The translations under genes were made by a program, and so were the position numbers. The notes under the pieces were generated by a model. That model was given only the letters and a program-made list of their open reading frames with translations. It had not been told where the DNA came from and made no database searches. A stretch of 64,000 nucleotides of DNA from Symbiodinium natans (taxonomy: Eukaryota > Sar > Dinophyceae > Suessiales > Symbiodiniaceae). Within the stretch, counting starts at the first letter, position 1, and each line of letters starts with the position of its first letter. The stretch is taken from positions 386,716 through 450,715 of the forward strand of contig CAJNDS010002391.1 of the NCBI GenBank assembly GCA_905221605.1, in the 5' to 3' direction. Shown here one piece after another: positions 51,969 through 64,000 of the stretch.

Positions 51969-54900
51969 CCGAAAAAGGTTTCACCCATCATCTTGCCTGA
52001 AGCTCGAGCATCCGACCAAAGTAGGCCGATGGTCGGCCGCTGTTCAGGCTTACCGTTTGATCGTTCCCAGACCACCTCCATAGCAACCCCTTTCGGGCCC
52101 CAATCACCAGAGGTGGATCGAAGCCTGGGCCTCGATTGGGCGTACCCTGGGGAGCACATTCAGCTCTGTTGTTGGGGCTTTCCGGGCTTCTTTGGATTCT
52201 CGGAGGTCTTGCTTTGGGGTTAGTCATTACTGCAGGGGCTTTCAAAACAAGCAGACACAGGAAGTATTCAGATAGCTACCGACTCTGGCCATACCGACTG
52301 GGATAGAAGATTCCGTGCTTCCACTCCACGTGCACCACTCAGAACTCAAAGTTCAACAGATTGTGCATAAACCTCTTTGAAAGATCGGAGGGGACCGCTT
52401 GACGATGGCAGAATTGCCAGGCCAGCCACACGTGTATCGTCAAAGCGCGGCGTCCTTTGTCTACATGGCTCCTCAGTTGCAAGGTGTTTGCAAAGTGGTG
52501 CCTGGGGGATCTTCGGGCTTTACCTCAGCTTCCGCGTGACGGACATTGTAGGAGCTGGGCCAGGCCACGTCCACCACGTTTGCTATTTTCCTTGCCACCC
52601 CATGCTACGTTCGCGATAACCTCCCTCGAAAAATTGCAACACCCGCCCTGCAAACAAGACGGATCGAGGCATCTCGTCCCTTTGACCCTCTGCTCTTCGA
52701 AGAGTGGATTGAAGTGGAGGGCTCAAACGGGCGTCGATCTTTCGGGGCTAGGGCGGCTAGGGGATCTGGGTGCTATTGTTGGGTCTGGTTGGCTGATGTT
52801 CAGAGCCAATGTATCTTGTTAGGCGCTAGTACAGTGCCGCCTTTCGGTGACGTCCGGGTGCAGCCACCATCATGTAGAGGCCCGCAGACATCCGACTCAC
52901 CTTGTTCACAAGGAAGTCCAATCCCCCCTGAAATCCTGAAGCCTTTGGAAATCCTCTCAGCGCGTCTTGGAAATTGCAAACGGTGCCTGAGCTCAGGAAG
53001 GGCTCCCACGCAGCATTTGCCGTGCCAAAGGCCTTCTTTGGATGCGACTAGACTCAAGTCAGAAGGCTTCAAGCACACGTCCATAAGACCTAGAGGAACC
53101 ACAAAGGAAAGCTATGATCGGGTGGTGATTTGAGGTTCTTACTAAGCTACTACCCCACTTCAAACCTCAAGCGTGTGTCAACTCAGTGTGTCCATTGATT
53201 GTAGCCACGAACACAGAGGACGGCTAAATCCTGTCAAAGTTTTTGACGGACCGCATTTGCGTGCAATCTTCGTGTGCCAGGCGTCCTGCGATTTGAGCCG
53301 GGTTCTTTCAGGGGCAATCCTCTTTTAGCAGTCTCTTTTTTCTTCGTATGAAGGAAGCTTCGGCACTTCACAACTGAAGCACAGCCTCGACACTCCTACA
53401 ATCAGAAGCACACGAGAGGCCCATAAGACCCCGGAACTGGCTGAAAAACTTTAGAGGACTAACTTTGCCAAGATCCAGGCGCGGTGTGCCACGGCACGTG
53501 ATTTTCCAGCTGTCCGGCAACAGGAGCGGCACCGCAATGCACAGCGCTCATCTGCGTCAGTGGCTTCAAGGAAAAGAAGTCTTTGGGATGCGTTAGAGGC
53601 CTCTGGGAGTTCTGAGTACCTCCAAATTTTGCAAAAGAGGAGTACAGGGGCAAACTTGTCGGGAGATTCCTGAGAAGGGCAACACGACCTCTGGTCGGAA
53701 ACAACACCGACTGTGGGGTTTCAACACTCTTACTCCCAAAGGCGAGTTCAAGGCACAGGCAGACTCAAGGCCACTCTCATCCAAGGCCACATTTGTGCGG
53801 TCTAGAGGTCCGCAGATGCCCAAGCTAGTGCCTCAAACGTCTCAAACCACGACCCTCTCCGTGCTCTCTCCGTTCTTGAAGACGCCAAAACAAGCGGTCT
53901 CTTAGAGTACGTTTAACGAGAGCCAGCGGCAGGACGAATCCATTCGAGACGGTGACTGGCGGGGGGCGCAGCACTCAGAATGGATTCAAAATGCACACGG
54001 GCGGTCGATTGGCCGACTGCCAAGCCTCAACAAACTGGCCATCTTGGGGACTCTATGTGTCTGATTTGCTGGGGCTATTGGGGTTTTGGGGCTGCCTGAA
54101 CGCCATCAGCCCCTGCTCCTGAACCGGAAACCATCGGAAACCTGCAATCCGAAGACTCTTCAGCATTGCCTCAAGACCTGTCGGCGGCGCACAGCGATGC
54201 AGAAAACGGGGCCGCGCAAAGCACCTCTTGTCCTTTTTGTCACTTAGCCTACACCCTCTTTCCACGCCACAAAATGCAAAACCCTGAAGGCACTTCAGGC
54301 ACTTCAGGCACCCCTGAAGCGCTGAGCTGAGAATCCGCCAGGACGCCGACATCTTCGCGGCTGGTGTTCATCGGCGCGCGCGGCTCAGAGGAAGCCTCCA
54401 GTCCTGCTTCTTTGTGTGTTGTTTAATCCCCATGAAACCTTTAACGCCCTAAAGTCAAACCCCGATCTGTATTTCATTATGACGTTATGACGGAATTTTG
54501 TGACGGGCGGATCGGGAGTCCTCTCGTGGGCAGAAGAACAAGAGGCGCACTTGCTGCAAACCCCTCCTAAAGAGCAAGTTCACCGTTGCAAGTTGCTTTG
54601 GGCCACGTGCAAGGTGGCGGGCAAGCTGCAGGAGTGCGAACATCAGGCGCCTTCATTCCCCTTCATTCCTTCAAGCATCCCTCGAAGCTTCTAGAGTTGT
54701 CCATGACTTTGTCGGTACGCGTAGTGCTCGTTCAAGCCTTGATTGCTGTGTGCAGGTGAGACGATCTTTGGACCAGTGCTTGTGCAATGCACCGGGGGCA
54801 GTGTAATAAAACTGCGCACATGCTGGGAGTTGCGGTGGAGTTTGGGATAATCCGCCAGTGGGCCTTATGCAGAGACGGATGTTCTCTTTGAGATTGCCAG

Positions 54901-55329
54901 TGCTGCTCCGAAGCTTCTTGGACCCAGGGTCAGACACAAGGCGGCACATCGCGAACGGCAGAACTGCATAAGAGTAGGAAGTAGCCTTTAAAACCGACTG
55001 CAGAGCAACATCCTTAGGTGCATAGCTGAGGCCAAGGCCTTGCTGTACCCCTAGCGCAAGATTTCGGTTGCTAACCTCAGTTTTCTGTACAGTTATCGCA
55101 TGCTTAGCCCGGGTTGCGGGCCATGATTCGTGAGCTGCATCTCGGCCGAAGCACAGAAACCCAAAGAGTTGTCTTGAGCAGAATCTTCCAAAGGGAGATC
55201 GAAAAGCCCCGTACTCAGCCGAAGGGACCTCAGAACCCCCGCACAACAAGAGCAAGTTTTTTTCAGGAAAGCTGTCGGCGCTGAGGTGGCAGGAGGAGTT
55301 GACCGGCGACGGCGCCTTGCTGGAGAACT
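51969..55329. other. Long stretch without recognised genes
   Basis: A 194-codon minus-strand frame (54,671-55,255) is the longest open frame and has passable composition, but no family or splice context. Otherwise nothing is recognised. Confidence 0.35.
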
Positions 55330-55368
55330 TGGGGGGGGGGGGGGGAGGGGGGAGGGGAGTGCGGGGGG
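55330..55368. repeat. Interrupted poly-G tract
   Basis: G runs broken by single A, GT or GC. Confidence 0.8.
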
Positions 55369-55380
55369 GCTTTCGGCTTT

Positions 55381-55608
55381 TTGGAAAGGTCTGAGCCCCT
55401 GAACCCCAACTTCAGGCAAAGCTTTATCCAACATCTTTTTCGGGTATCAGAACCAGGTTCGCCATTCGACCGCAAGAAAGATGGGCCCGATTCACTTGCC
55501 ACCTCTTCCACCACCTTACACCACCTCGAAGCAGAACTAAAAGCTTGTCACAACAAGGCCAAGCCACGAGCCCTAAAACTAGACCAGCAACGCATCAAGT
55601 GGATGTAG
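55381..55608 (+). CDS. Possible coding segment, unknown
   Basis: The C-terminal third of this 75-codon frame (LHHLEAELKACHNKAKPRAL) looks like a basic helix. Weak otherwise. Confidence 0.2.
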   Translation: MERSEPLNPNFRQSFIQHLFRVSEPGSPFDRKKDGPDSLATSSTTLHHLEAELKACHNKAKPRALKLDQQRIKWM

Positions 55609-56576
55609 GCGTTGCTTCGGTCTTCCTTTCGTCCAGATCTTGTGTTGCCCATCAGCCGACACTAAGTAAGTTCCCACACTATTGCTTCAAAACATGTCAC
55701 GATCCGTGCATGTTTCCAGGCCTGTCACACGTTCACCAACAGTCACTGTCCACCCCCCTGTCCCATCCATACTCCTGTGACCAAAGGCGTGTTTGCCAGT
55801 TGGCGCTGCCACCAATTCCCGTCCGCTGGGTTCTAGCCCGGAACTGCTGTCAGGTTTCGTTTTGTTCTAGCTTCGCAGCTTCACCTTGATTTGTATTCCC
55901 CGGCAGTTGTCCGAACCTAGCTGAAAACAACAGTTTCTTTGGAGTACTCCAGGCCAGCCCCGGCGCCAGCACAATTGCATATTGAGGCACTTTGCATCCG
56001 CTTGCACCTGACACCCTGAAAACCCGACGAATACCGACATTTCAAGGCTTGACTGCACTTCTCGAAGCTCTAAACTGTCAAGCCGGTGCACTCGCAACGC
56101 TGTATCCTAGGTTTTGGGCCCTCGTCACTCCGACTCTATGACTCGACTTCTGGCCTGACACAGGGACAACTGGAGGAGCCCCCGCTGCTTGGCCAAAAGC
56201 AGGGCTCCGCCCACATCCCCAAGAAGTTGAAGCCCTGAAGCGTCGCAAACTCAGGACCCCCCCCCTCCCCCCCCGATATCTGCAGCCACAAACCCTGACC
56301 ATAGAAACCCTCCACTCAGAAGCCCGAGAGCATGGGGCTTAAGCGTGTGGGGGCTATTCACCTCATGAGGAACTATCGAAGGGTGTATAGGGTGAAGGGG
56401 TGGGCGTCGGGTGATGCAACACTCCCCTTTCTTGGCCTGCTGTGCCGACACCCGTGAGACTCGTCACACACGTAAGCCCCGAAGGGTACACCCCAAGCGA
56501 ATCACTTTCCACCCCACTTCGGTTTCCTGAACCCATTGCACCCATTTCACACAACAGTTTCAATCCTACCCGCCAG
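55609..56576. other. Intergenic before the hydrolase gene
   Basis: Contains a C-rich run at 56,258-56,273. The 5' exons of the hydrolase gene may lie here but were not recognised. Confidence 0.4.
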
Positions 56577-59500
56577 ATAAGGTATCTGGTGGTGTGGCTC
56601 CATGGCATGCACCACGGGCCCATCCATGCCGCCGAGCTCGAGAAGATGCAGCGGCGGTGCTTGGGTTTACTTTGGCTAAACCGAACTCACCTCTGCAGTG
56701 GAAGGATCCTTATACATCTCATACTCAAACCAAATGAGAAGCGGCATGTTCTGGAAACCGAATCTTTGGAGTAGAGCCAGGGTATGGAGTGAGGCATATG
56801 TGTTCAGAAGAATCCGAGTTACCGTGACGTTCTATTTTTCGGCATGTATCGAAGCGCTCAGCTTGGGCCTGAGTGCAGCATCCTTGCGATGCTTCGTGCA
56901 CGAGAGAACTCGGCAATCGCGATGTGCCTGCCCAGTCTACTGATCTGTAAGGACGATCTCTGCGATGCAGTAGATGCTTAGAAGCTGCTACCAAAGAATG
57001 CCTTTGATTTTCCTACCTTCAGCTCTCCGGAAGTTTGCCTTGAAGCCGGGGGATCCAAAGTTTTCGCTTCCCTCCCCGGAAAAAAGTACGAGCAGAGGGC
57101 GGAAGTGGGGAGTCGGCCCGGGGAAGCGGAGGCTGTTCAAACTGACGCTTTGACCACACTGAGGCTTTGGCATCGGGTGGTCTACTTGGTACCCACAAGC
57201 CCGGCTCCATCAGAAGATGGACCCTCGCGCAAGCAGAGAAAGCCTTTTGCTCTCTTGAATTTCCTGAGGCCCTCCCCTAGACCTCAAAACCCCGTAATTC
57301 TGTTGTTGGTGTGCTTTGGGTTTTTTCAGCATCTTTCAACAGGAATGCTTTTCAGCTGGGGCTGCACCTTTACAAAGACCCAGAACCGCAAGGCGCGGGA
57401 AACGCAGCGGCATATTGCAGTCTTGAGCAAGCCTCCGCGCAGTTCTTGAGCAGGACCTGGGCTATGTCAATGGGAACCTGCACAAACCGTTCCTCGCAGC
57501 GTTGACCTCGAAGGTCTTGCGTGCTGTGCAGTTGAAGATTGGCATCAAGTTGTTGCATATCCTCACGAAGTGCCGGGCGTTCGGCTCCGATAGAGTCTTG
57601 CTTAGGCTTCGGATACATAGCTTGGATGAAGGCTAGCGAAGTCTGTATTCATGCGAGGAAGCACTCCCAACAATTAAGGAAACCGCAGCTCAAGGTTGGA
57701 GGACATTTGGGATTTAGGTTCCTTCCGTTCAAAAGCTTCCAGCATTCTTCGCATCCCCAAGCCCTGGAACCCCACGAAACAGACTTCAAGAATCGAGACC
57801 TCATGAGAGGTCAACGAGTTGGCGGAGTACTTTCAAGCTGAGCGCGTCATGGCGATGGGGCCGCTTGGAGAAGAAAGAGATCGGAGGGCCTTTCAAGCAG
57901 CGTGCAACCAAGACAAAGTCGAAAACTCAAGGCTGCGGCCCGGAAGCCCGGAAAGCGAAGCTGGGCGCTTCACAAAAGCGAAGCTGTGTAGGACGCTCAA
58001 TGAGCCCCTCGAAACCAAAGCACCTTTTCTTGGCCACATTGGGGTTTGGAGTTTCAGGTACAGCATGGGTGGCTTCGGAGCCCTCCAGCTTGGCTCCTTC
58101 GCGCCTGAGGCGCCCCAAAAAATCAGGAGCGGCGTCTTACTGTATATCTTTGGGGAGACCTATGCTCGGGGTTTGAAGGTTCTTTGGGTCACGCTTTTCA
58201 ATGATTCTGCTTTGATTCTTGCTAGGTCGGGTGCTCAAATTTGAGACAGCGTTGTGTCGCTTATTTCCTGGTCAGGGAGCTCGGAAAGGATTGACGGAGT
58301 TTTGTTTTGTTGTGCTTTCTGCTTTGGGGGGGGGGGGGGGGTACGGGCAGTTTTGAGCATGTTAGAGGCGAGGAAAAATTCGCAAGTCAGGCGTAGTTCT
58401 TGTTCTGAGCCCCAGGTCTTATTCAGAAGAGTCCAATCAATCCAAACACTCCGAGTGTGCTTCTCGAGTCGGCCCGCAGCCTTGGAAAGTGCACCTGGTG
58501 CACTCTCTGTGAGTGCAATGATACAGTTGTAGCTGTTTCTAGATGTATATAGGCGACGATCAAGTATGTATATACATATATATATATATATGTATATATG
58601 TGTATATATAGATACATATATATGTATATATATATATATAGACATGAATATGTCTATGTTTTTGTTGTTTGTTATGTATGAATAGACACGTATGGCTCTA
58701 CGTGTCCAGTGAATTCAGCCTTGCCTCTCAGTCCTACGACGCAGTTGTTTCCGTGGCCGGGTATGGCATGGGCCACTGAGCTGCCACAGAGGGCTTCTCT
58801 CATTTTGCGATTATATTCAAATCGTAAATTGGAATATCGATTTCTTAATGTAATCATGTAGCAATACAGAAGAAAAAGCTTTATACAAATATAGCAATTT
58901 AATAGCATAATACTGTACCTCATGCGCCTTTAAGCTTGCGGTTGGTTGCAGTTTTGTGTTTCGGGGTGCTCAGTTAAGGGTTCAGGGTCCGGCACGTAGC
59001 CCCGACACAGTCGGTCCCCTTACGAGATCACATCATGAAACCTGAACCCCTCAAAAACACACAAGTAATCATAGAAGCAACTTTCAACGAGGAGGCAGCC
59101 TCGTCAGAAGCCCTCGTTCATGTCGTGAGCATAGTCTTCACTCATGTGGGTCATGATGTCCTCCACGGATCGAATTGATTTCATGGCCGGGTGGTGCATT
59201 CTGAAGCGCATCAAAAGCAGCTATGGCCCAATGGACGGCGCAACGAGTCATGTCGTTTTGTTCATGACGGGATGAGGAGTCTACAGAGCGAGCGAGAGAG
59301 ACTGATGTGGAGCATGAGCAAGATGCAGCAAGATGTAGCAACGGCACCAGAAGTTCCATGATGCTAGGAGCGAAAACGATCCCAACTTGCGCAGTACGCA
59401 GAGAGTTCCTCAAGGTAAACCCATCTTGGGCCTACGCCGCCGAAGCCTCCCCTGCAAAAACCACATAAGAAGCACCTGTCAAGCTGAAGGCACACTGGAG

Positions 59501-60130
59501 CCCACGGAGCGCTCGGGCGCTCCGCAGCCCAAGGGGCGCCACTTCGCCGGAAAGTAGCATAAAGAGCCAAAGCCCGAAGTTGCTTGTAGCAGAAAAACGC
59601 TGCAATTCCCCTCCAAGCCAGGTAGCAGAAGCGGCTTTAGAGTGGTTGCTAGACTCGGTGGTTGAAAAACCACACAAAATGTTTCAGACTGCTCGGTGAC
59701 GGCAAGTTGAAAGCTGATTGCCGGCAAAGTTTTCTGTGGGCTGTGAGAACTTCGAACTTTGGAAATTCTTTGCTGACGCTGTTGCTGTAGCCCAGAGACC
59801 CACACCTTTTTTTCATTCCACCTAGTGCAACAACATCTGAGAGTAGCTTGCAGCTGAGACCCGATGCCTGAACAAATTGAAACCCAGCATCGTGGTGGCA
59901 ACGTTCAACCCAGGGACTTTCAGCATCAGATCCCATTGGCGCAAAGCCAGAAGAAGGTTCATGGCCTCGGGCCTTGTAGCAGCGAGAGCACTGAGGAAAT
60001 GTGTTCCAGTGGTTCTTGGACAACTCCATCTCTCATCTTGCGGATGTGCCAGTGGTTCTCGGCATCCACGCCCCAAGCGACACGATGTCCTCCTTTGCGG
60101 ATGCAGCTCAGCTCAGTCTGCGGGGTTGGA
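56577..60130 (+). CDS. Alpha/beta hydrolase (esterase/thioesterase-like), six exons inferred
   Basis: Exons, with phases fitting at most joins: 56,577-56,650 (IRYLVVWLHGMHHG, the oxyanion-side HG motif); about 57,164-57,230 (RVVYLVPTSPAP); about 57,451-57,494 (DLGYVNGNLHKPF, least sure); 57,810-57,859 (VNELAEYFQAERVMAMG); 58,058-58,109 (YSMGGFGALQLGSFAPE, giving the nucleophile elbow G-Y-S-M-G across the join); 60,010 to about 60,130 (ADVPVVLGIHAPSDTM, the catalytic Asp region). The order HG, P-T-x-P, GxSxG, D is that of esterase/acyl-thioesterase-type hydrolases. Donors are GC where defined. The catalytic His exon was not found. The last intron (1.9 kb) contains the TA repeat and an AT-rich patch. 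Exact substrate unknown. Confidence 0.75.
58326..58341. repeat. Poly-G tract in the hydrolase gene's last intron
   Basis: 16 G in a row. Confidence 0.85.
58562..58642. repeat. (TA)n/TATG repeat in the hydrolase gene's last intron
   Basis: TATA, TATG and TACA dinucleotide-type repeat. It is followed at 58,800-58,915 by an unusually AT-rich patch. Confidence 0.9.
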
Positions 60131-62606
60131 AGCTCATGAAGCATGTAGAGCTTAGAGCTTTTCCTTTCCTTCTAAGATTCTAGACTCTGCACAAGGCTAC
60201 CTGCTTGCTGCTGTTCAGGTAAGCGCGATCATCTCCAAGGCAGGGGGGTGCAAAACCAGGCTGATGAATGTATGAACAGCACCTTTTGCTCTGCCCAAAA
60301 TTTTCAAACCCTTGGCTCTCAGACACCGGATGTATCGTGAAGTGCCGAGGTGCTAGCTATGTGCAGACGGCCCTCTTAGCCTCCTCCATTCGTATGAGCT
60401 TCGGATTGCTGAGCAAGTTACGGAGTGAGGTATGTGGTAGTTGTTCAAATTTGTCCACAACACTTACCTTTCTTAGTAAGAATTACCCTTTTGAAGCTCA
60501 TCTTTCGGGTTCATCCAAGGACCTCTGTCAGGAACTCCCCCTGCATGCGATCCTGTTTGCTAATGGCTGGGAGAATTAGGGATGCAGATTTGGGCAATGT
60601 GTCAGCAAGCGCGTGAATCGCTGGATCCAGGTACAGGAAATGGCCCGCTGGTATCAGACCGACAACACCACGAAGCTTGTCGAGGCAAAGCTCCCAGTCC
60701 CGCATGCCAACATCGAAGGCACGCACAGGCCTCCCCCCGCTGCCGAGCTGAGCCTGAAACCTCAAAAGCACAGTGGGCTATCCTGCAATCTTCAATCTCA
60801 ATATCGGTAGCTCCATCTCGTAGAATCTGCAAAGCAGACAGCAAAATCTTTTTGAATCACGAAACCACATCTCGTAATCTTGCACACCCGGTAGAGCCCG
60901 AATCCAGACTCACGTGGATCTGATGACAGTGGGCGCGGTTACAAGATTGCACACCCGCGCCCTCGGCAAACCCTTCAAACCTGATTTGCGAAAGCCTGAA
61001 ATCGATAGACTCAAAATGAGGTTCCTGATGATTTGGCGAACAGTGACTACCCCAAGAGGCGCAGGACCGGGCACCTGGGTTCCGATGATTCCGACTGCAA
61101 ACTTTGGTTTCTTACCAGGCATCTTCCGCCAAACTCCGTTGAAGCTTCCGAAGCTGGCCGCTCGGGGCGTGTTTAGGCGACTTTGTTTCTGAGACAACCC
61201 CAGGCCCACCTCTTTCTTGCCGGTGAACTCCGGTTCGCCTCAGCCGCACGTTCTGCTAAGCCGTGAGGGCGTAGGCTCAAAACAAACCTTGCGAGCTGCA
61301 TCCAAAATAGGCACTTCCACAATGAAAACGAGCAGGAAGAAAGCGGGCCACGGCTACTTCAATTGCTCCTTGATGCTTGGTCAGAACTGGGATGATAATG
61401 TGCTCAGCATGTTTTTTCACCGCAATTTGCTGTCTCGCCACCTCCTGAATGAGAGTCTGTGTTATTGTGCTATGAGTCTGTGCTATGGGATCCAGCTTAT
61501 ATGAACTACACGCCCTCCTTGTGGAGATGTTGTTTGGCTTAGAAAAGATGAGTCGCATTATCATTTGTTCTTGACAGAGAGAGAAGCCAGCGCGGCATGC
61601 AGAGCATTGAGATTCCGACATCCAGAAGTGCTCCGAGATGAGTAAGATGAGTATGAACGAGGGCGCGGTGCAGTCAAACGGCCGTTGAGCCACAAAGTTA
61701 GTTTTGTACAGCTCGAGGGCCACGCAAGAGCAAGGCGAGTCTGACCTCAGTTTTTTAGTGCACACTCGGGCCTGCATGGGATACAAGCCGGAGAGAACCT
61801 GGGTCCTACTCCTGTGTAGTCGATGCAGTTGGCCTTGCACTCCAAACTCTTGATTTTTTGAACTCCTAAAGCCCTCAACCGCTGTAGAGAAGAGGCATGC
61901 CTTCTTGGGACGGTGAAGAGCCAGAGTGGAAAAGGCATGCAAATCCTTAATCTGAACTCCCTACCCCACGGCAGATACCAGCACCAAAGGCCATAGCACG
62001 AGGCGTGTGGGGAGGGAGGGGGTAGCAATCGCACCCGGTGTTTCAACCCCAACACTTCCCTGCAAATTTGTATCCAAAAACCACGGTCCCAAATATGTTA
62101 CACCCCGTTTTCTTACAAAATAATTAACCTCCTACAACTCTTGAGAAAGCTCTGCCAAAGCCAAGGGTCAAGGAGCGCAGCGAGGAGTTCCTATGGCAAG
62201 AGCTGCGAGAGCTCCTGCAGAGTGCTCCTCAGCGCCCCTTGGAGGAGGATAAGAGAGCTTTCAGAAGAGTCTTTGAGTCCTTAGGCTCTGAGAGTGGGCT
62301 TGGGTTCTTTCAAAACATGCCCACGCAGCAGATTTCATCAGTGTGCTTAGTTTTTTTTTTCGTTTACGCCTCATGAGGCTCATAGCTTTTTAAGCTGTTA
62401 GTGCCGATAAGGGCCCGCTTGCTCTCAACACCTCTTCTCCATCCATGCGCCCAGTTCGATTCGCAGAGGCTGTAGGTCCCATACATGCACGCCACCTGGG
62501 ACGTGTGGGCACTGAGAGCCCCTGTGGTTTTTCCAGTTCCCACTCTTCTGCCTGTTTTGTAGGGCACGTTAAGCTTGACAAAGTTTCCCAGTGTTGAGAT
62601 GAATCT
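60131..62606. other. Intergenic, weak frames on both strands
   Basis: At 60,511-60,810 both strands are open and fairly protein-like; I cannot choose between them. No other gene was recognised. Confidence 0.35.
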
Positions 62607-62642
62607 ACATATATATATATATATACATATATACATATAAAA
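62607..62642. repeat. (TA)n repeat
   Basis: TATATA with TACATA variants. Confidence 0.9.
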
Positions 62643-63179
62643 ATAGCTTCGTGCCAGGTGGAAGCCGGAGATGGAGAAGAAGTGAAGCAAACCATCCATC
62701 AAAGACGTACAGTGGCTGGTGGTGGTAAAAAGGAAGCCCATGCAGCAATGAGGAACGTGCAAAGCAGCCATTGGGCCCGAGTTAAGCACGCCATGTGCTG
62801 ATGGCGTCTGGCACGTGCCCTCAAGGTGCAATCACGCCGTGTTCTCAGCCATTCCATCTCCAAGTTCCGCCAGCGGCTAGCCGCGCCTGTGCCATGACAT
62901 TGTTCCCAGTTGTCGCAACACTGCTGCCGATGGCCTCTGCCCAATTCCCCGCCGTGCTGTCGAAGTCCTTTCCCAGGCAGTGTGGCAAAATCTGATGTCT
63001 TTAGATGACAGTCCAAAGACTCCATAGATCAAGCAAGCGCTGCCACGAGCAATTCCCTTGTTGAAGAAACAATTCACCAAGAAGTATTCTTTTGGCAGTC
63101 AGTCAGGCTGGCGTGCCCTTTGGAAGCAAAAGAGGTGCCCATCTTTTAGATTGCTAGAGGAAGCAGGTCCCTGGGCATT
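62643..63179. other. Intergenic, one coding-like stretch
   Basis: Around 62,814-62,895 one plus-strand frame reads ARALKVQSRRVLSHSISKF, a basic helical stretch that ends in a stop. Too short to call. Confidence 0.3.
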
Positions 63180-63335
63180 TAGAAGTAGAAGCAGTAGTAG
63201 GAGTAGTACCAGAAGGAGCAGCAGTAGTAAGAAAAGTAGCAGTAGTAGTAACATCAGTAACAGTACAAGTAGAGTAGAATCAATAGTAGGAGTAGTAGCA
63301 GTAGGAGCAGGAGTCGTGGGAGTGGCAGTGGGGTC
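63180..63335. repeat. Degenerate AGT/AGC/AGG trinucleotide repeat
   Basis: A decayed version of the TAG-type array seen around the retroelement, with many substitutions. Confidence 0.8.
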
Positions 63336-63671
63336 CAACATGAAGCATAGAAAGCTCATGCAAAGCCATGCACGAGTTTTTTTCAGCCTTCTCCCTGCAA
63401 ATGTGTGCCTAATCCTGTGACTGAGAGAAACATGATTCAAGCTGTCCCAGCGCCGGAGCTTTGCAATATTTTTCAGCAGCAACCTCGATTGAAGCCGCAG
63501 CATGTCCTGGTCTCTTTGATCCCTTTGCGTATTGCACGCCTCAGCGCAGCGCAAATGGCACAAGGCACCATCGTGTCACTCCTGGTAGATTCCCGACGGG
63601 CTCCGAATGCCCACGAATGCGAATCCACGGTTTGGATTATCTGCAGCATCGAGTTTCTGTGACCCTTTGCA

Positions 63672-63720
63672 GGTTCAAGATTATTTGCAGACAGAAGGAA
63701 AAACGGTCGCCAAAGCTCAG
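63672..63720 (+). CDS. Possible short exon, unknown
   Basis: Between a CTTTGCAG acceptor and a CTCAG end, one frame reads VQDYLQTEGKTVAKAQ. Plausible as an exon, but very short. The frame stays open to 63,981. Confidence 0.22.
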
Positions 63721-64000
63721 GGTCTGCTGCTGCTGATAGAATACCCTCTCTTGCAGTCTGAGGCACGGCCTAACACAAGCTCTCTCGTTGCATCGATTGG
63801 AAAGATAGCGTACCGAATTAGCGAACTAATTATCGTTGTTGACGTGAACAGCATGGCCCAGAAACGCTATCGCCAGAACACCTTGAACTTGAACATCATT
63901 ACTTCATACGAGAATACGAAAAATCTCGGTTGCTTTTTTGGGATGGAAGAATTGGCAAGTATCATGCTTCTGAAATATTGATTTTATTCGAATTTAGAAA
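63721..64000. other. End of window, AT-richer
   Basis: No supported feature beyond the open frame noted just upstream. Confidence 0.35.

Noticed and set aside
60511-60810. Coding exon at 60.5-60.8 kb
   Set aside because: Both strands look equally protein-like and no family or splice phase decides between them.

Overview
This window looks like nuclear DNA of a dinoflagellate. Four lines of evidence support that. Recognisable genes are cut into tiny exons whose inferred introns mostly start with GC rather than GT and end in AG. The terminal repeats of a retrotransposon contain 13 bases identical to the 3' end of the dinoflagellate spliced leader (ATTTTGGCTCAAG). Gene density is very low between microsatellites, G-tracts and telomere-like CCCTAAA debris. 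The retroelement uses CCCH-type zinc fingers in its Gag. I cannot name the species.

Layout. Positions 1-7.7 kb are mostly non-coding, with Z-DNA-type GC/GT repeats, G/C homopolymers, GAAT repeats, a three-copy imperfect repeat and a few coding-like stretches. At 7.78-9.1 kb lies a gene for a secreted, N-glycosylation-rich protein of unknown function, probably in at least three exons. From 10.1 to 11.5 kb runs a 1.4-kb complex of trinucleotide repeats and a 10-bp minisatellite. Positions 11,537-28,768 are one intact, very young LTR retrotransposon of 17.2 kb. Its 309-bp LTRs differ at one base, its ends are TGTGA...TCACA, and it is flanked by AGTA. It landed inside the TAG-repeat array, which resumes at 28,769. 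From 29 to 64 kb the sequence is gene-poor. Three spliced genes can be recognised there on the + strand: a DHHC-type palmitoyltransferase exon (35.7 kb, with altered key residues), a CobW-family GTPase (46.4-48.7 kb, seven exons) and an alpha/beta hydrolase (56.6-60.1 kb, six exons).

The retroelement is the exciting part. Its long first frame encodes Gag, an aspartic-protease-like domain, then only the C-terminal part of a Ty3/gypsy reverse transcriptase (after the YVDD box), RNase H and a DD35E integrase. The missing fingers/palm half, including YVDD, lies downstream of the integrase and of a methyltransferase-like domain. The polymerase is therefore split and permuted. Further downstream are genes not expected in an LTR element: a KptA/Tpt1-type RNA 2'-phosphotransferase, a C2H2 zinc-finger protein, and a protein joining RanBP2-type and SWIM zinc fingers, a membrane segment and a phospholipase-D-type nuclease domain.

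The same element carries at least ten copies of a short hairpin, in its leader, spacers and coding regions, plus a shorter-looped version in both LTRs. All share a bulged G at one position, and most share a second bulge and a 7-base loop. The stems differ between copies by compensating base changes, which points to a conserved RNA (or ssDNA) structure. I propose that the element carries its own RNA-end processing kit and a repeated RNA recognition signal; that function is inference.
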